Positions 28,214-38,188 of a stretch of DNA of 64,000 nucleotides are shown piece by piece. How positions within the stretch are numbered: the first letter of the stretch is position 1; each line of letters begins with the position of its first letter. The notes beneath the pieces are model-generated. The model saw only the letters and a list, made by a program, of their open reading frames with translations, did not search any database and was not told where the DNA came from. The DNA is taken from positions 62,001-126,000 of the forward strand of contig JADYXW010000045.1 of the NCBI GenBank assembly GCA_020853975.1. Direction: 5' to 3'. Position numbers and translations under genes: made by a program. The DNA comes from Phycisphaerales bacterium (GTDB lineage: Bacteria; Planctomycetota; Phycisphaerae; Phycisphaerales; UBA1924).

Positions 28214-29650
28214 ATGCGGACCATCGCCATCATCAATCAGAAGGGTGGATGCGGGAAGACGACCACCGCCATCAACCTCGCCTCGCAGCTCGCCGCGCAG
28301 GGCCGGAGAACGCTCCTCATCGACATGGACCCGCAGAGCCATTGCGCCGCGGGGCTTGGCGTTCCCGAGTCGCGGATCGAGATGGACATCGGCGATGCGA
28401 TGCTCGCGGTCGGGCCCTCGGGCGTGGACGCGCCCCGGCTGCTGTGGCGCGTGGCCCGGAACCTGGACCTGGCCCCCAGCCGCACGAAGCTGGCGGGCCT
28501 GGAGGCCAGCAGGGGCGGGCTGGCGGACTTGCTGGACCGTGAGAAGCGTCTGGCGGCGGTGGTGTCGCAGTTCAAGCACGAGTACGACGTGGTGTGCGTG
28601 GACTGCCCGCCCACGATCGGCCTGCTGACGTACAACGCGCTCGCGTGCGCGGACCTGGTCCTGATCCCCGTTGAAACAAGCTATTTCGCGCTGCAGGGTG
28701 CGACCAAGCAGGTGAGCACGGTCCGGACGCTTTCGAGGCGTCTTGGCGTGCAACTGCCCGTCTGGATCCTGCCCACGATCCACGAGGCACAGAGCCCGGT
28801 CGCGGAGGACCTGCTGGGCGAGTTGCAGAGGCGCTTCAAGGACCGCGTGGCCCCGGTGGTGATCAGGCGGGACCTGAAGCTGCGCGAGGCCGCGAGCTTC
28901 GGACAGCCCGTGAGGGAATACGCTCCGGACTCCGCGGGCACTGCCGACCACGCGACGCTCGCGAAGTGGCTGGGCGAGCTGCTGGTGGGCCCGCTGGACG
29001 CGGGCGCCGACACGGGCGAGGCGGACGTGACGGTGCCACCGGTTACCGCGAGGTTTCTGGCGGAAAAGAGCCCGGACCGCGCCGCCGACAAGCAGAGCGT
29101 CGAATGCATCGAGGCGAAGGCAGCCCCCAACCGGGCCGAGGATGTTGCCCGCAGAGCGCAGGAGTTCCTGCGTCGCGTGGCGCTGGGCAAGGCGGGGACG
29201 GGCGTGCAGCCCTTCGCGCCCGTGACCGCGCTGACGCCTGAGGGCCAGGCCGCCGAGGCGCCCGTGCCCATGGTCATGCCCACGGGTGCACTGAGGCTCG
29301 TTGAGGCCGAGGTCAAGCCGGTGACGGCACCCGGCACCGCCAGGCTGCTGGGGGCGCGGGAGACGAACCAGGGCGTGCTCTTCGTGCAGCCCCTGGTCAG
29401 CGGTCAGGTCATCTCCATCGCAGGGTCGTTCAACAACTGGTCCGCGACGTCGCACGTGATGAAGCGCAACGTCGCCCTGGGCGTGCACGAGCTCTGCCTC
29501 AGGCTGCCCCCCGGCCGGTTTGTCTATCGCCTTGTGATCGACGGGCAGTGGACGGCGGACCCGTACAACAACGAGTGCGAGCCCAACCCCTTCGGCGGGA
29601 CCAACAGCGTCTGCCGTGTCGGCGAAGGAGCGGTCGTGCAGTCCGCCTGA
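28214..29650 (+). CDS. ParA-family ATPase with C-terminal glycogen-binding (CBM48/AMPK-beta-like) domain
   Basis: MRTIAIINQKGGCGKTTTAINLA (deviant Walker A), LIDMDPQSH, VDCPPTIGLLTYNAL; C-term ISIAGSFNNWSATSHVMKRN..GVHELCLRLPPGRFVYRLVIDGQWTADP. Confidence 0.88.
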   Translation: MRTIAIINQKGGCGKTTTAINLASQLAAQGRRTLLIDMDPQSHCAAGLGVPESRIEMDIGDAMLAVGPSGVDAPRLLWRVARNLDLAPSRTKLAGLEASRGGLADLLDREKRLAAVVSQFKHEYDVVCVDCPPTIGLLTYNALACADLVLIPVETSYFALQGATKQVSTVRTLSRRLGVQLPVWILPTIHEAQSPVAEDLLGELQRRFKDRVAPVVIRRDLKLREAASFGQPVREYAPDSAGTADHATLAKWLGELLVGPLDAGADTGEADVTVPPVTARFLAEKSPDRAADKQSVECIEAKAAPNRAEDVARRAQEFLRRVALGKAGTGVQPFAPVTALTPEGQAAEAPVPMVMPTGALRLVEAEVKPVTAPGTARLLGARETNQGVLFVQPLVSGQVISIAGSFNNWSATSHVMKRNVALGVHELCLRLPPGRFVYRLVIDGQWTADPYNNECEPNPFGGTNSVCRVGEGAVVQSA

Positions 29651-29665
29651 GGAGAGAGACAGCGC

Positions 29666-30955
29666 ATGCACACTCGGCCCACCGGCCCCTTGGGCCTCCA
29701 CGATTGCGGCGTGCTCCCGGAGGCAGCCCTCGACGCGCACGACGCGCTCGCCGACCTCTTCCTCTCCGAGACCGCGCCGGCGCTCAGGCTCGCCGGAGAG
29801 GCCCCGCTCTCGGTGCGCCCAGCGCACGCGAGAATCGAGGGGCTCGTGCTCGGGCACCTGCCCGTGCTGGCTGCGGCGTGGGTCGTGCAGTACGCGAAGC
29901 ACGCGGCGGACGAATCGAATAGCACGGTGGGGCTTGTGCGCGTGCAGGGGGGGCAGGTCTGGGTAGACCTTGTGCAGCCCCGAGGCGCCACGCCACGGAA
30001 CTCCAGCCGCATCGGCGCCCCCGGGGTCGCGACCGACCTGCGGGGCGCCATCTCGGTGGCCGCCCGCGAGGCCGGCCGCTGGCTGGTGCGCGTCGATGAG
30101 ATCGACGAGCCGGAGCTGCTCACGACCCCGGGTGTGGGCGCCGTGACGCTCCTTACCGGCGCCGACATGCCCGCTATCGTCGCGTCGTACCGGACGATCA
30201 AGAACCTCTGCGGCGAGGAGCCGGTTGCGATGGACGCGGTTTCCCGCGTCAGGCTCGCCATCATGGGCGCAGACGACGCCGCGGCGGCGGATGCCGAGGC
30301 TCGCATCGCCAAGGCGTCGCGGACATTCCTGGGCGGCTCGATCGCTTGCGCCGCCCGCGTGGGAAAGATCGCCCCGTCCAGCACGCGAGTGGTCTTTCGC
30401 GGGCAGGGCGCACCGACGCTCGCGGAACTCGTGTCCCTGATCGAGAGCGAGGCCGAGCCCGGACAGCCGGTCCAGGCGATCGAGGCACCTACCCCGGTCG
30501 TGGCGGCGTCCGCTCCGGTCGTGCCGATCGCGGGCGGCGACACCGAGCGGGCGTCTGCTCCTGCCCCTGCCGGCGCCACCGGCGCGGAGCAGGCAGAGAT
30601 CGCCGTGCTCATCGGGCTGCGGCCCCTTGGGGCCGCGTGCCCGGTGGCGCCGGGCGTGGTCCTTGCGCGCGGGAGCGGGGGCGAACTGCATCTGGTGACG
30701 CACGCGACCGAGAAGGGGGCGGACCGCGCCGTGGGCGGTCTGCTCGCCGCGGCGGCGTGGGCGGAGCAGCATCGGACCCTGCTCGAGGCTGCCTTCCCCG
30801 GCGGAACCGCCTGCGAGTCGGGCCCTGCGCTCCACGTGGTGGTGGATGACGCCCGCGGCGCCCGAGGGCTCCTGGACACGGGGGTGCGGGTGCACCTTGC
30901 GGTCGAGGCCTCGCTCGACGGCCGGGCCGTCCGGGTCGCCAGAGAGCTCAACTAG
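29666..30955 (+). CDS. Uncharacterised protein; possible degenerate MinD/ParA-like partner
   Basis: Starts 16 bp after the ParA-CBM gene; central [58 protein letters not shown] resembles the C-terminal half of FlhG/MinD ATPases; no P-loop. Confidence 0.55.
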   Translation: MHTRPTGPLGLHDCGVLPEAALDAHDALADLFLSETAPALRLAGEAPLSVRPAHARIEGLVLGHLPVLAAAWVVQYAKHAADESNSTVGLVRVQGGQVWVDLVQPRGATPRNSSRIGAPGVATDLRGAISVAAREAGRWLVRVDEIDEPELLTTPGVGAVTLLTGADMPAIVASYRTIKNLCGEEPVAMDAVSRVRLAIMGADDAAAADAEARIAKASRTFLGGSIACAARVGKIAPSSTRVVFRGQGAPTLAELVSLIESEAEPGQPVQAIEAPTPVVAASAPVVPIAGGDTERASAPAPAGATGAEQAEIAVLIGLRPLGAACPVAPGVVLARGSGGELHLVTHATEKGADRAVGGLLAAAAWAEQHRTLLEAAFPGGTACESGPALHVVVDDARGARGLLDTGVRVHLAVEASLDGRAVRVARELN

Positions 30956-30981
30956 CGGGCTCCGGGGCCTACGCTCCGGGT

Positions 30982-31950
30982 ATGAACAGCCTCGCCACCA
31001 GGCGTCAGATTCTGAAATCCGCGGCTTTGGCCGCCGGCGCACTGGTCGCTGGGCCGCCGGCCCGGGGCATGACGCAGCCGGACACCGCCAAGCCCCTTCC
31101 CGGAGACAAGCCCTTGTTCGAGATCTCGCTCGCGCAGTGGTCGCTGCACCGGGCCCTTCAGAGCAAATCGCTTGATCCGATGGACTTCCCGGCGGTGTCG
31201 GCGCGGGACTACGGCGTCTTCGCCGTGGAGTACGTCAACTCGTTCTACAAGGACAAGCTGCCCGACTCCACGGGCGTTGCGGCGCTCGGCGCGGACCTGA
31301 AGAAGCGCTGCGACGATGTGGGCGTCGCGTCCGTGCTCATCATGTGCGATGGCGAGGGTGACCTGGGCGACCCGGACGAGGCGGGCCGCCTCAAGGCGGT
31401 GGACCGGCACAAGAAATGGGCAGAGCTCGCCAGGGCGCTGGGGTGCCACAGCATCCGCGTCAACGCCGCCAGCAAGGGCACGCGCGAGGAGCAGGCGAAG
31501 CTCGCCGCGGACGGCCTGCGCCGGCTCACCGAGTTTTGCGCCGGGCTCGGACTTTGCTGCATCGTTGAGAACCACGGCGGGCTCTCATCGCACGGCGATT
31601 GGCTGGCGGACGTGATGAAGCGTGTCGGCCATCCGAACGTCGGCACGCTCCCGGACTTCGGGAACTTCTACGAGTACGACCGCTACAAGGGCGTCGAGGA
31701 GATGATGCCCTTCGCCAGGGGCGTCTCGGCCAAGTCGCACGTCTTCGACGACAAGGGCAACGAGACAGGGACCGACTACGCCCGCATGCTGCGGATCGTG
31801 CTGAAGGCCGGGTATAGGGGCCGGATCGGCATCGAGTACGAGGGCGAGAAGACTCCGGAGCCCGAAGGCATCCGCGCGACCAGGAAGCTGCTGGAGAGGC
31901 TGCGGATCGAACTGACGCCGGAGTTTGCCGCGAAGAGCGGGAAGCCCTGA
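30982..31950 (+). CDS. Sugar phosphate isomerase/epimerase (xylose isomerase-like TIM barrel), Tat-type leader
   Basis: [19 protein letters not shown] leader; [39 protein letters not shown]. Confidence 0.85.
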   Translation: MNSLATRRQILKSAALAAGALVAGPPARGMTQPDTAKPLPGDKPLFEISLAQWSLHRALQSKSLDPMDFPAVSARDYGVFAVEYVNSFYKDKLPDSTGVAALGADLKKRCDDVGVASVLIMCDGEGDLGDPDEAGRLKAVDRHKKWAELARALGCHSIRVNAASKGTREEQAKLAADGLRRLTEFCAGLGLCCIVENHGGLSSHGDWLADVMKRVGHPNVGTLPDFGNFYEYDRYKGVEEMMPFARGVSAKSHVFDDKGNETGTDYARMLRIVLKAGYRGRIGIEYEGEKTPEPEGIRATRKLLERLRIELTPEFAAKSGKP

Positions 31951-31960
31951 TCGCTCCCTG

Positions 31961-33244
31961 CTACCTGGCGGCGTGCGCCGCGAGGCGCCGGATCACCGGA
32001 TCGCCGATGCTCTGCGTCACGACGATGCGCACGCCCTCGCAGCGCACGGGCGTGATGGGGTGGATGCGCTTGTGCCCGATGGCAGTGCCAGTGGCGCAGG
32101 GCGTCCACGTGCCGTCGCTGAGGGTCTCGATGCGGTAGGCTCGGACGCGCTCGCCGAGCGTGATGTCCTCCATGATCGTGACGTCACCGACCGTGCGCGG
32201 GGATGAGAACATCGCCTCGACAACGGTGCCCCGGCCGCTGGTGTCGGTGATGGCGGCGCCGAAGCGGGAGGCGATGGCCTGTCCGAACTCCCTGGCGCGT
32301 TCGTGGTCAGCCCGCGGGATGCGCCCCGTGGTGTCGGGTGTGTGGTTGAGCAGCAGCACCGCGCCGCGCCCGACGCTGTGCTCGTACATGCGGACCAGGT
32401 CCGGCACGGACTTCAGGGTCGTTTCATTGCGGGTGTTCCAGAACCAGTTGGCGCGGATGCGAGCGTCGCACTCGGAGGGGAGCCAGCGGTCGCCCCCGGG
32501 GATGGCGTCGTCGGCGGTAAGCGTGCCCCAGGCTTTGGCGTCGAACTTCGCGCCGTTCCAGCACGGGTCGGGCGCCACGCCGTCTTCGTTGCCCACCCAG
32601 CGGATGTTCGCCTGAGGCCCCTGAAAGACGATGGCGTCGGGCGCGTGGGCTCGCAGGATGTCGCTCACGTCGAAGACCAGGCTGCCATCGAACCACACCT
32701 CGAACATCGTGCCGTAGTTGGAGAGGAGTTCGGTAAGCTGCGCGCGGAACACGGCCTGATACGCGGCTTGGGCGTCGGGAGTTGCGCACCTGCCCCCGAC
32801 AGCGGCGCCGTGCTTGATGTCCTGGGGCGAGAGATACACACCGAGCTTCAGCCCCTTCGCAGCGTAGGACCGCGCGAGGTCCGCCATGACATCGCCCTTG
32901 CCCTGCTTCCAGGGCGTGTGCGCGACGCTGTAGTCGGTGGTGGAGGTGGGCCACCAGCAGAAGCCCCCCGCGTGCTTGGCGACGAAGACCACGTACGCGG
33001 CGCCCATGTCGTCTGCGACCTGCGCCCACTGGTCGGTGTCCAGCGAGACGGGGTTGATCTGGTTCAGGGGAGTAGAGAGGTTGTCGTACTCGCGGTCCTG
33101 CCAGGTGTTGGGGGCGAAGTGGATGAACATGCCCACCTCGGTATCGTGCCACGCGAGCTGCGCGGGCGTGGGCCGGGGCAGGGCGTCCTCGGGGGCCGCG
33201 TGTAGACATGCGAGCAGGGACGCGCAGAGCGTGAGCGCAATCAT
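31961..33244 (-). CDS. Secreted alpha-L-fucosidase-like (GH29)
   Basis: VGMFIHFAPNTWQDREYDN, FVAKHAGGFCWWPTSTTDYSV, LKLGVYLSPQD. Confidence 0.88.
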   Translation of the reverse strand: MIALTLCASLLACLHAAPEDALPRPTPAQLAWHDTEVGMFIHFAPNTWQDREYDNLSTPLNQINPVSLDTDQWAQVADDMGAAYVVFVAKHAGGFCWWPTSTTDYSVAHTPWKQGKGDVMADLARSYAAKGLKLGVYLSPQDIKHGAAVGGRCATPDAQAAYQAVFRAQLTELLSNYGTMFEVWFDGSLVFDVSDILRAHAPDAIVFQGPQANIRWVGNEDGVAPDPCWNGAKFDAKAWGTLTADDAIPGGDRWLPSECDARIRANWFWNTRNETTLKSVPDLVRMYEHSVGRGAVLLLNHTPDTTGRIPRADHERAREFGQAIASRFGAAITDTSGRGTVVEAMFSSPRTVGDVTIMEDITLGERVRAYRIETLSDGTWTPCATGTAIGHKRIHPITPVRCEGVRIVVTQSIGDPVIRRLAAHAAR

Positions 33245-33276
33245 GCGCGGAGCATATCGCCCGCGGGCGCGGTGAA

Positions 33277-33360
33277 TGCCGGAGGAGGGACTTGAACCCA
33301 CACACCTTTAGGGGGTACCGGATTTTGAATCCGGCGCGTCTGCCATTCCGCCACTCCGGC
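33277..33360 (-). tRNA. tRNA-Leu(CAA)
   Basis: Reverse complement GCCGGAGTGGCGGAATGGCAGACGCGCCGGATTCAAAATCCGG...GGGTTCAAGTCCCTCCTCCGGCA; long variable arm; CAA anticodon. Confidence 0.93.
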
Positions 33361-33380
33361 GAGCGGGGCAGGGTAGGCGA

Positions 33381-33785
33381 TCACGGGCAGCCGCCGCCGC
33401 CGATGGCGTTGATGAGCGCGAGGACGTCGTCCTGATCGGCGTTGCCGTCGAGGTTGAAGTCCGGGTCGATTCCGGAGGGGTTGTCGCCGCCGCCGATGAC
33501 GTTGATCAGATACAGCACGTCGTCCTGGTCAACGTTGCCGTCCTGGTTGAGGTCCGGGTCGCAGGGCGGGGCGGGGGTGGAGGCGCCCACCCAGAACCCT
33601 CCCGAGAGGGTGTACGTGCCGCCGCTCATGACGCCGGCGTCGGGCTGGCCGATGGTGCCGCTGAGCGTGTAGGTCCCGCCGGTGGAAGTGCCGCCTCCGC
33701 CGTCGATGGTGTACCAGTCGATGGTGGGCTGGGCGAGCGCGGGCGAGGCCGCTGCGGTGAGTGTGATCAGTGCGAAACGCTTCAT
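33381..33785 (-). CDS. Small secreted protein with C-terminal dockerin-like Ca-binding repeats
   Basis: Signal peptide; DLNQDGNVDQDDVLYLINVIGG and DFNLDGNADQDDVLALINAIGG. Confidence 0.8.
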   Translation of the reverse strand: MKRFALITLTAAASPALAQPTIDWYTIDGGGGTSTGGTYTLSGTIGQPDAGVMSGGTYTLSGGFWVGASTPAPPCDPDLNQDGNVDQDDVLYLINVIGGGDNPSGIDPDFNLDGNADQDDVLALINAIGGGGCP

Positions 33786-33944
33786 CTGAGGGCCCTCCGA
33801 CCCGTGGAGTCTAACGGCGAGTGACTGGAATGGGAACCGGGAAGCCCCACAAAGCGGCGGGGGAACTCAGAAAAGTTGTCGGGCCGAAAAAAGCAGGGCG
33901 AGAACCGGTTGGTCCTCGCCCTGAGGGTTGCCGAGGACGCTGCG

Positions 33945-35336
33945 TTACTGGCAGTCTGCGCCGGCGACGCGGTTGAGGAGATACAGGACGTCGTCCTGGT
34001 CCCGGTTGCCGTCGTTGTTGTAGTCGGGGTTCATGCCGTTGCGGCTGGTGCCCGCGCCGATGTCGGAGCGGAGGGCCTCGACGTCATCCTGGTCGACGTT
34101 GCCGTCGCCGTTGTAGTCGGGGTCCTGGCAGTCGCAGCCGGAGGGGACGTCGATGGCGACATCGACGCTGCTGTCGGTCTTGAAGAGGTTGAGGGTTCCG
34201 GTGCCGGCCACGGGCGGGCGGCTGGAATCAAAGCGGAAGGAGTACGTCGTGCCCCAGCGGAGGGCGTTGGCGTTGGGGTTCTGCGGGAACGACTCGGTGC
34301 AGAGCCACTGCTGACCGGTGCTGGTCTTGCTGGCAGCCCAGTCGATGCTGTTGAAGGGCTCGCCGCTGTGGTAGGCCACGTCGTTGAAGCCGACGTTTGT
34401 GACGTTGATGCAGGAGGAGAAGGAGTCGGCGGGGAAGTTCACGATGAAGCCGGCGACGGCGCGGTCGGAGTTGATGTTGTGGATGGCGTACTCGTAGTGG
34501 TACATACCGCCGGCGATGGGGGTGACCTTGTACGCGAGCTCGACCTTGCCCTCGCCGGGGATGTCGATGACGCGGTAGGTTACGCCGGTCTCGATGGTAC
34601 CCCAGCCGCGGATCGCGCCCTGCGTGCGCTGCGTGGTGGACCCGGTGGCGTTCGTAAAGGTGTAGTTGGGGTTGGTTCCGCCCAGCGTCAGGCGGCGGTA
34701 CGACATGTTGTTGTCGTGCTTGCCGGCCTCGGCGTCGTCGGCGGCGACATAATGGCCCTCGCAGAAGTACACGGCGCTGGGGTTGAGGGCCGGGTCAAGA
34801 TCGGTGGTACGGACCTGGATGCGCCGGGCGATGGACCCGCTGTAGGATCGGCTGGTGAAGGGGTAGGGGAAGTAGCCGGACCAGACGTTGACCTCGTCGC
34901 GCGGGCCCAGGCCCGACTGCTGGCCGTTGAGGCTCGCGCCGTAGGGATCGGAGCAGTGCACGCCCAGGGCGCTGCCGTTGGGGTTGGCGACGCAGTTGGA
35001 GTAGCAGACGGTGCCCTGGAGCGCGGTGAAGCCGTGCTTCAGGTGGCCGCCGCCGATCTGATCAAACTGGCGGGCACCGTTAATGGTTCGAACGCGGAAG
35101 ATGCTCTGGCCGATGACGGGGTGCCGGTTGGTGGACGCGATCCACTGGAGGGGCGCGGTGCCGGCGTTGCAGGAGGTCGTCCCGACGGAGAACGCCCGGT
35201 AGGTCACGCCGTTGATGGTCTGGGCCGTGTAGGACGAGACGCCGGTCAGGTCGCCGACGATGACGTCGGGCTGAGCGAACGCGCTGCCGCAGGCGAGAAC
35301 CAGACCGCACACCGAGATGAGCTTCGAGTGTTTCAC
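33945..35336 (-). CDS. Secreted protein with C-terminal dockerin-like Ca-binding repeats
   Basis: GTG start, VKHSKLISVCGLVLACGSAFAQ leader; DYNGDGNVDQDDVEALRSDIGAG and DYNNDGNRDQDDVLYLLNRVAG. Confidence 0.8.
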   Translation of the reverse strand: MKHSKLISVCGLVLACGSAFAQPDVIVGDLTGVSSYTAQTINGVTYRAFSVGTTSCNAGTAPLQWIASTNRHPVIGQSIFRVRTINGARQFDQIGGGHLKHGFTALQGTVCYSNCVANPNGSALGVHCSDPYGASLNGQQSGLGPRDEVNVWSGYFPYPFTSRSYSGSIARRIQVRTTDLDPALNPSAVYFCEGHYVAADDAEAGKHDNNMSYRRLTLGGTNPNYTFTNATGSTTQRTQGAIRGWGTIETGVTYRVIDIPGEGKVELAYKVTPIAGGMYHYEYAIHNINSDRAVAGFIVNFPADSFSSCINVTNVGFNDVAYHSGEPFNSIDWAASKTSTGQQWLCTESFPQNPNANALRWGTTYSFRFDSSRPPVAGTGTLNLFKTDSSVDVAIDVPSGCDCQDPDYNGDGNVDQDDVEALRSDIGAGTSRNGMNPDYNNDGNRDQDDVLYLLNRVAGADCQ

Positions 35337-35507
35337 GCTGAACCCTTCACTATGAACTGAGCGACAAGTTGAATCCGCCAGACCGTCCGGCGGGGCCATG
35401 TTACCAAACCTTTCCCGTCTGCCAAGGGGAATCCAATCGAGTTTTACGCGCCGGGTTCCGCGACGAGTTACCGGTGGTTACCGAAACGCACCGACTTTGT
35501 CCCGGAT

Positions 35508-37613
35508 TCACGGAGCCCCTGACGATTCGGTTTTTATTTGGTTCTCCAGGGCTTCCGCCTCCCGCCGGGCGCGCTCCGCGAGGTCCATCTGCTGAGCCGC
35601 AACAGCAAGCTCTTCGAGGGCACGCCAATAGTGGATTGACCTGGGCTCGATTTCCGTCGCGCGTTGGAGGGAAGAAAGGGCTTCCGGGAGTCGCCCGGTG
35701 AAGTAGTACAGGCGTCCGAGCGAGGCATGGACGAGCGCGTCCTTCGGGTGCAGCGTCCGCAGCGACTCCAAGGCCTTCCGGGCGTCGTCAGGCTTGTCGC
35801 AGGCCATCAGGACCTCAGCCGCGGCGACTCGGGAGAGGACTGTGGTCGTCCGGTCCGGAGAGGCGAGGACCTCGCCGGCCTGCGCGATGGCGGCGGGAGC
35901 ATCGCCCTTGGCCATGGCGATCTGTGCCAGCGCGACCTTGGGCTCCGCGTAGTCGGGGTACAGGGCCAAGACCTCTCGCTGCGCTGCCTCGATCAGTTCG
36001 AGCGGGGGCTGGGCCGGCGCGGGCTGCCCGGGCGTCGCGGCCCGCAGGAGCCTTGCATGGCGGAGCCCCACCAGGTCCGCAACCACTGACATTGCGGGCT
36101 GCTCCGTCTTGATCGCGCGGACCATGAACTCCTCGGCCGCCTTCAGGTCGCCTGCGACGGCGGAGAGCCACGCGCGGCGGATGGACGACGAGGCGCCCTG
36201 CTCCCACCCGATGCCGCCCTTCGCCGGCGCGTCGGCCATCGCGTAGTAGCGCAGCGCCCGACCGGCCTCCTCGCGATCGAACGGCGAGGGCTTGTACTCC
36301 GGCGAAAAGACCACGGACTGGGGCGTCTCGAGGCCGGCGTCGATGAGCCCCGCGCGCCAGAACTGGAACCGGACCACGCCCGACCAGGTCGCCGCTCCCA
36401 CCAGCACGAGCGTCAGCGACGCAAAGACGAACCCGGAGGGCTTCCAGACTCCCCGCAGCCTAAGCTGCGCGTTCTGGATGCGGACGTTGGGGTCGCGGAC
36501 CATGCGCCACAGCGACCACACGAGGAACGTTGTGATGATCGCGAGCCCCGCGGCCATGAGCAGCGGGATCATGTTCAGCATCTGCCTGAACCCAAGGAAC
36601 AGGGCGATCCCGGCCGCAAAGAGCACGATCTCCTCCCACAGGCGCAGGTCGTACTTGGGCCGAGGGGATGCGGGCGCGTCCGGGTGCGTGCGGCCCGTGA
36701 ACGCCGCGGGAGCCGCGAACCGGAACGAGAGCGCATCGTTTGGGCAGACGCTGACGCAGTCCAGACACTTCATGCACCCAGGGTCGACGATCTTCCCGAA
36801 CTCCTTGATCTCCTGGTGGACGCGCACGTTGCTGGAACACGCGGCAGTGCAGTGCCCGCAGTTATTGCAGGCGTCGCTGACGACGATGCGCCCGACGGAG
36901 ATGCGGTCCAGGGGCGCGAAGAAGCCGCCGTAGGGGCAGGCATAGGTGCAGAACGCCTTGCTCCCGAGGAAATAGACCGTCGCGAACCCGCACACGATGA
37001 GGAACGCGATGGCGACAGGCCAGGGCGCGAAAGTGGCCCAGAAGTCCGTCACGACAAAGTGGCTCGAAAGCCCCGGAAAGTCGGCGACATCCTTGAGGCA
37101 GATGGGGCGGGCAATCCCCAGGCCCTCAAAGACCGGGAAGAGCAGGTGCCTCTTGAATGCCGGCCAAAGGAACATGTAGAAGCCGATGAGGGCTGTCCAC
37201 CATGGGAGCAACCGTGTTCGCCAGGGCTTGGGCCGCACGCCCAGCTTGGACATGACGTGGGCGCACAGGTCCTGCAGAGCGACGACGTGGCACGCCCAGC
37301 CGCAGAAGAAGCGGCCGAAGATCACGGTGGACAGGAGAGCGACGACGAAAGTCACGAACCCCGCGTTGAGCTTGCCCAGCTCGATGGTGTACATCGCCTC
37401 GCTGGGCTCGATGGGCGAGATGGTGGAGCCGGTCCAGAGCCACTGGATGATGTGGGCCGCGATGGCGAGGTGGATGGCGATGAGGACCGCGGCCCTCCAG
37501 CGGCTCATGCGGGAGGCTCGGGCGGTGTTTGGCCTCGGTATGACTGGGAGTGAGAGGTCCGTCCCGCGAGCGCCGGGAGTGCAGGACTTCACTGGCGTGC
37601 TCGGAGTGGACAT
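35508..37613 (-). CDS. Membrane polyferredoxin (NosR/NapH/CcoG-like) with C-terminal TPR region
   Basis: FCGWACHVVALQDL, FCTYACPYGGFFAPLDR, CNNCGHCTAAC...CMKCLDCVSVCP; C-terminal TPR-like helices. Start may be internal ATG 37508. Confidence 0.82.
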   Translation of the reverse strand: MSTPSTPVKSCTPGARGTDLSLPVIPRPNTARASRMSRWRAAVLIAIHLAIAAHIIQWLWTGSTISPIEPSEAMYTIELGKLNAGFVTFVVALLSTVIFGRFFCGWACHVVALQDLCAHVMSKLGVRPKPWRTRLLPWWTALIGFYMFLWPAFKRHLLFPVFEGLGIARPICLKDVADFPGLSSHFVVTDFWATFAPWPVAIAFLIVCGFATVYFLGSKAFCTYACPYGGFFAPLDRISVGRIVVSDACNNCGHCTAACSSNVRVHQEIKEFGKIVDPGCMKCLDCVSVCPNDALSFRFAAPAAFTGRTHPDAPASPRPKYDLRLWEEIVLFAAGIALFLGFRQMLNMIPLLMAAGLAIITTFLVWSLWRMVRDPNVRIQNAQLRLRGVWKPSGFVFASLTLVLVGAATWSGVVRFQFWRAGLIDAGLETPQSVVFSPEYKPSPFDREEAGRALRYYAMADAPAKGGIGWEQGASSSIRRAWLSAVAGDLKAAEEFMVRAIKTEQPAMSVVADLVGLRHARLLRAATPGQPAPAQPPLELIEAAQREVLALYPDYAEPKVALAQIAMAKGDAPAAIAQAGEVLASPDRTTTVLSRVAAAEVLMACDKPDDARKALESLRTLHPKDALVHASLGRLYYFTGRLPEALSSLQRATEIEPRSIHYWRALEELAVAAQQMDLAERARREAEALENQIKTESSGAP

Positions 37614-37666
37614 CCGGACGAAAGCGTAGGGAGCGCGGCGCGAATGGCGGGGCGTACACTGGGCCC

Positions 37667-38188
37667 ATGGCGATCTCGCAGCCCTCGTATCCGGTGAATC
37701 GTTCGACGGGCGTGTGCGCCGCGTCGGGCCGCTCGCTGGCGCCGGGAGAGATCTGCGTCGCCGTGCTCGTGGAGTCGGAGAGCGCCAAGGGGCTGCAGAG
37801 GCTTGACTACTCGGTGGATGCCTGGGAGGCGGGCGCGAGGCCCGAAGCTCCCGCGAGGGTGTTCGGCTTCTGGCGCGCCCGTGTGGGTGCGGAGGCCAAG
37901 CCCAGGGCCGCCATGATGTCCGACCCGGAACTCCTGGACCTCTTTGAAGAGCTCTCGGGCACCTCGGAGCACAAGCAGGTCGTCTTCCGCTACGTGCTCG
38001 CTCTGCTGCTGATCCGCAGGCGTTCGCTGCGGCTCATGGGCTCCCGGCCCGGGATGCTCCTGGTCCTGCCCAAGGGCGCCGAGGGCCCGCCCTTGGAAGT
38101 GACCGACCCCGGCATGGACGAATCCGCCGCGGCGGAGGCTATCGAGCAACTTACGCAGGTTGTCGCTCCAGAGGCTGGTGGAGCATGA
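37667..38188 (+). CDS. Conserved-looking hypothetical protein
   Basis: ATG 37667; zinc-less N-term SYPVNRSTGVCAASGRSLAPGE; downstream gene overlaps by 4 nt. Confidence 0.65.
   Translation: MAISQPSYPVNRSTGVCAASGRSLAPGEICVAVLVESESAKGLQRLDYSVDAWEAGARPEAPARVFGFWRARVGAEAKPRAAMMSDPELLDLFEELSGTSEHKQVVFRYVLALLLIRRRSLRLMGSRPGMLLVLPKGAEGPPLEVTDPGMDESAAAEAIEQLTQVVAPEAGGA

Noticed and set aside
27059-31042. 1327-aa minus-strand ORF
   Set aside because: Antisense to aroB, parA-CBM and its partner. Low-complexity R/A/G/P/H composition is typical of spurious ORFs in high-GC DNA.
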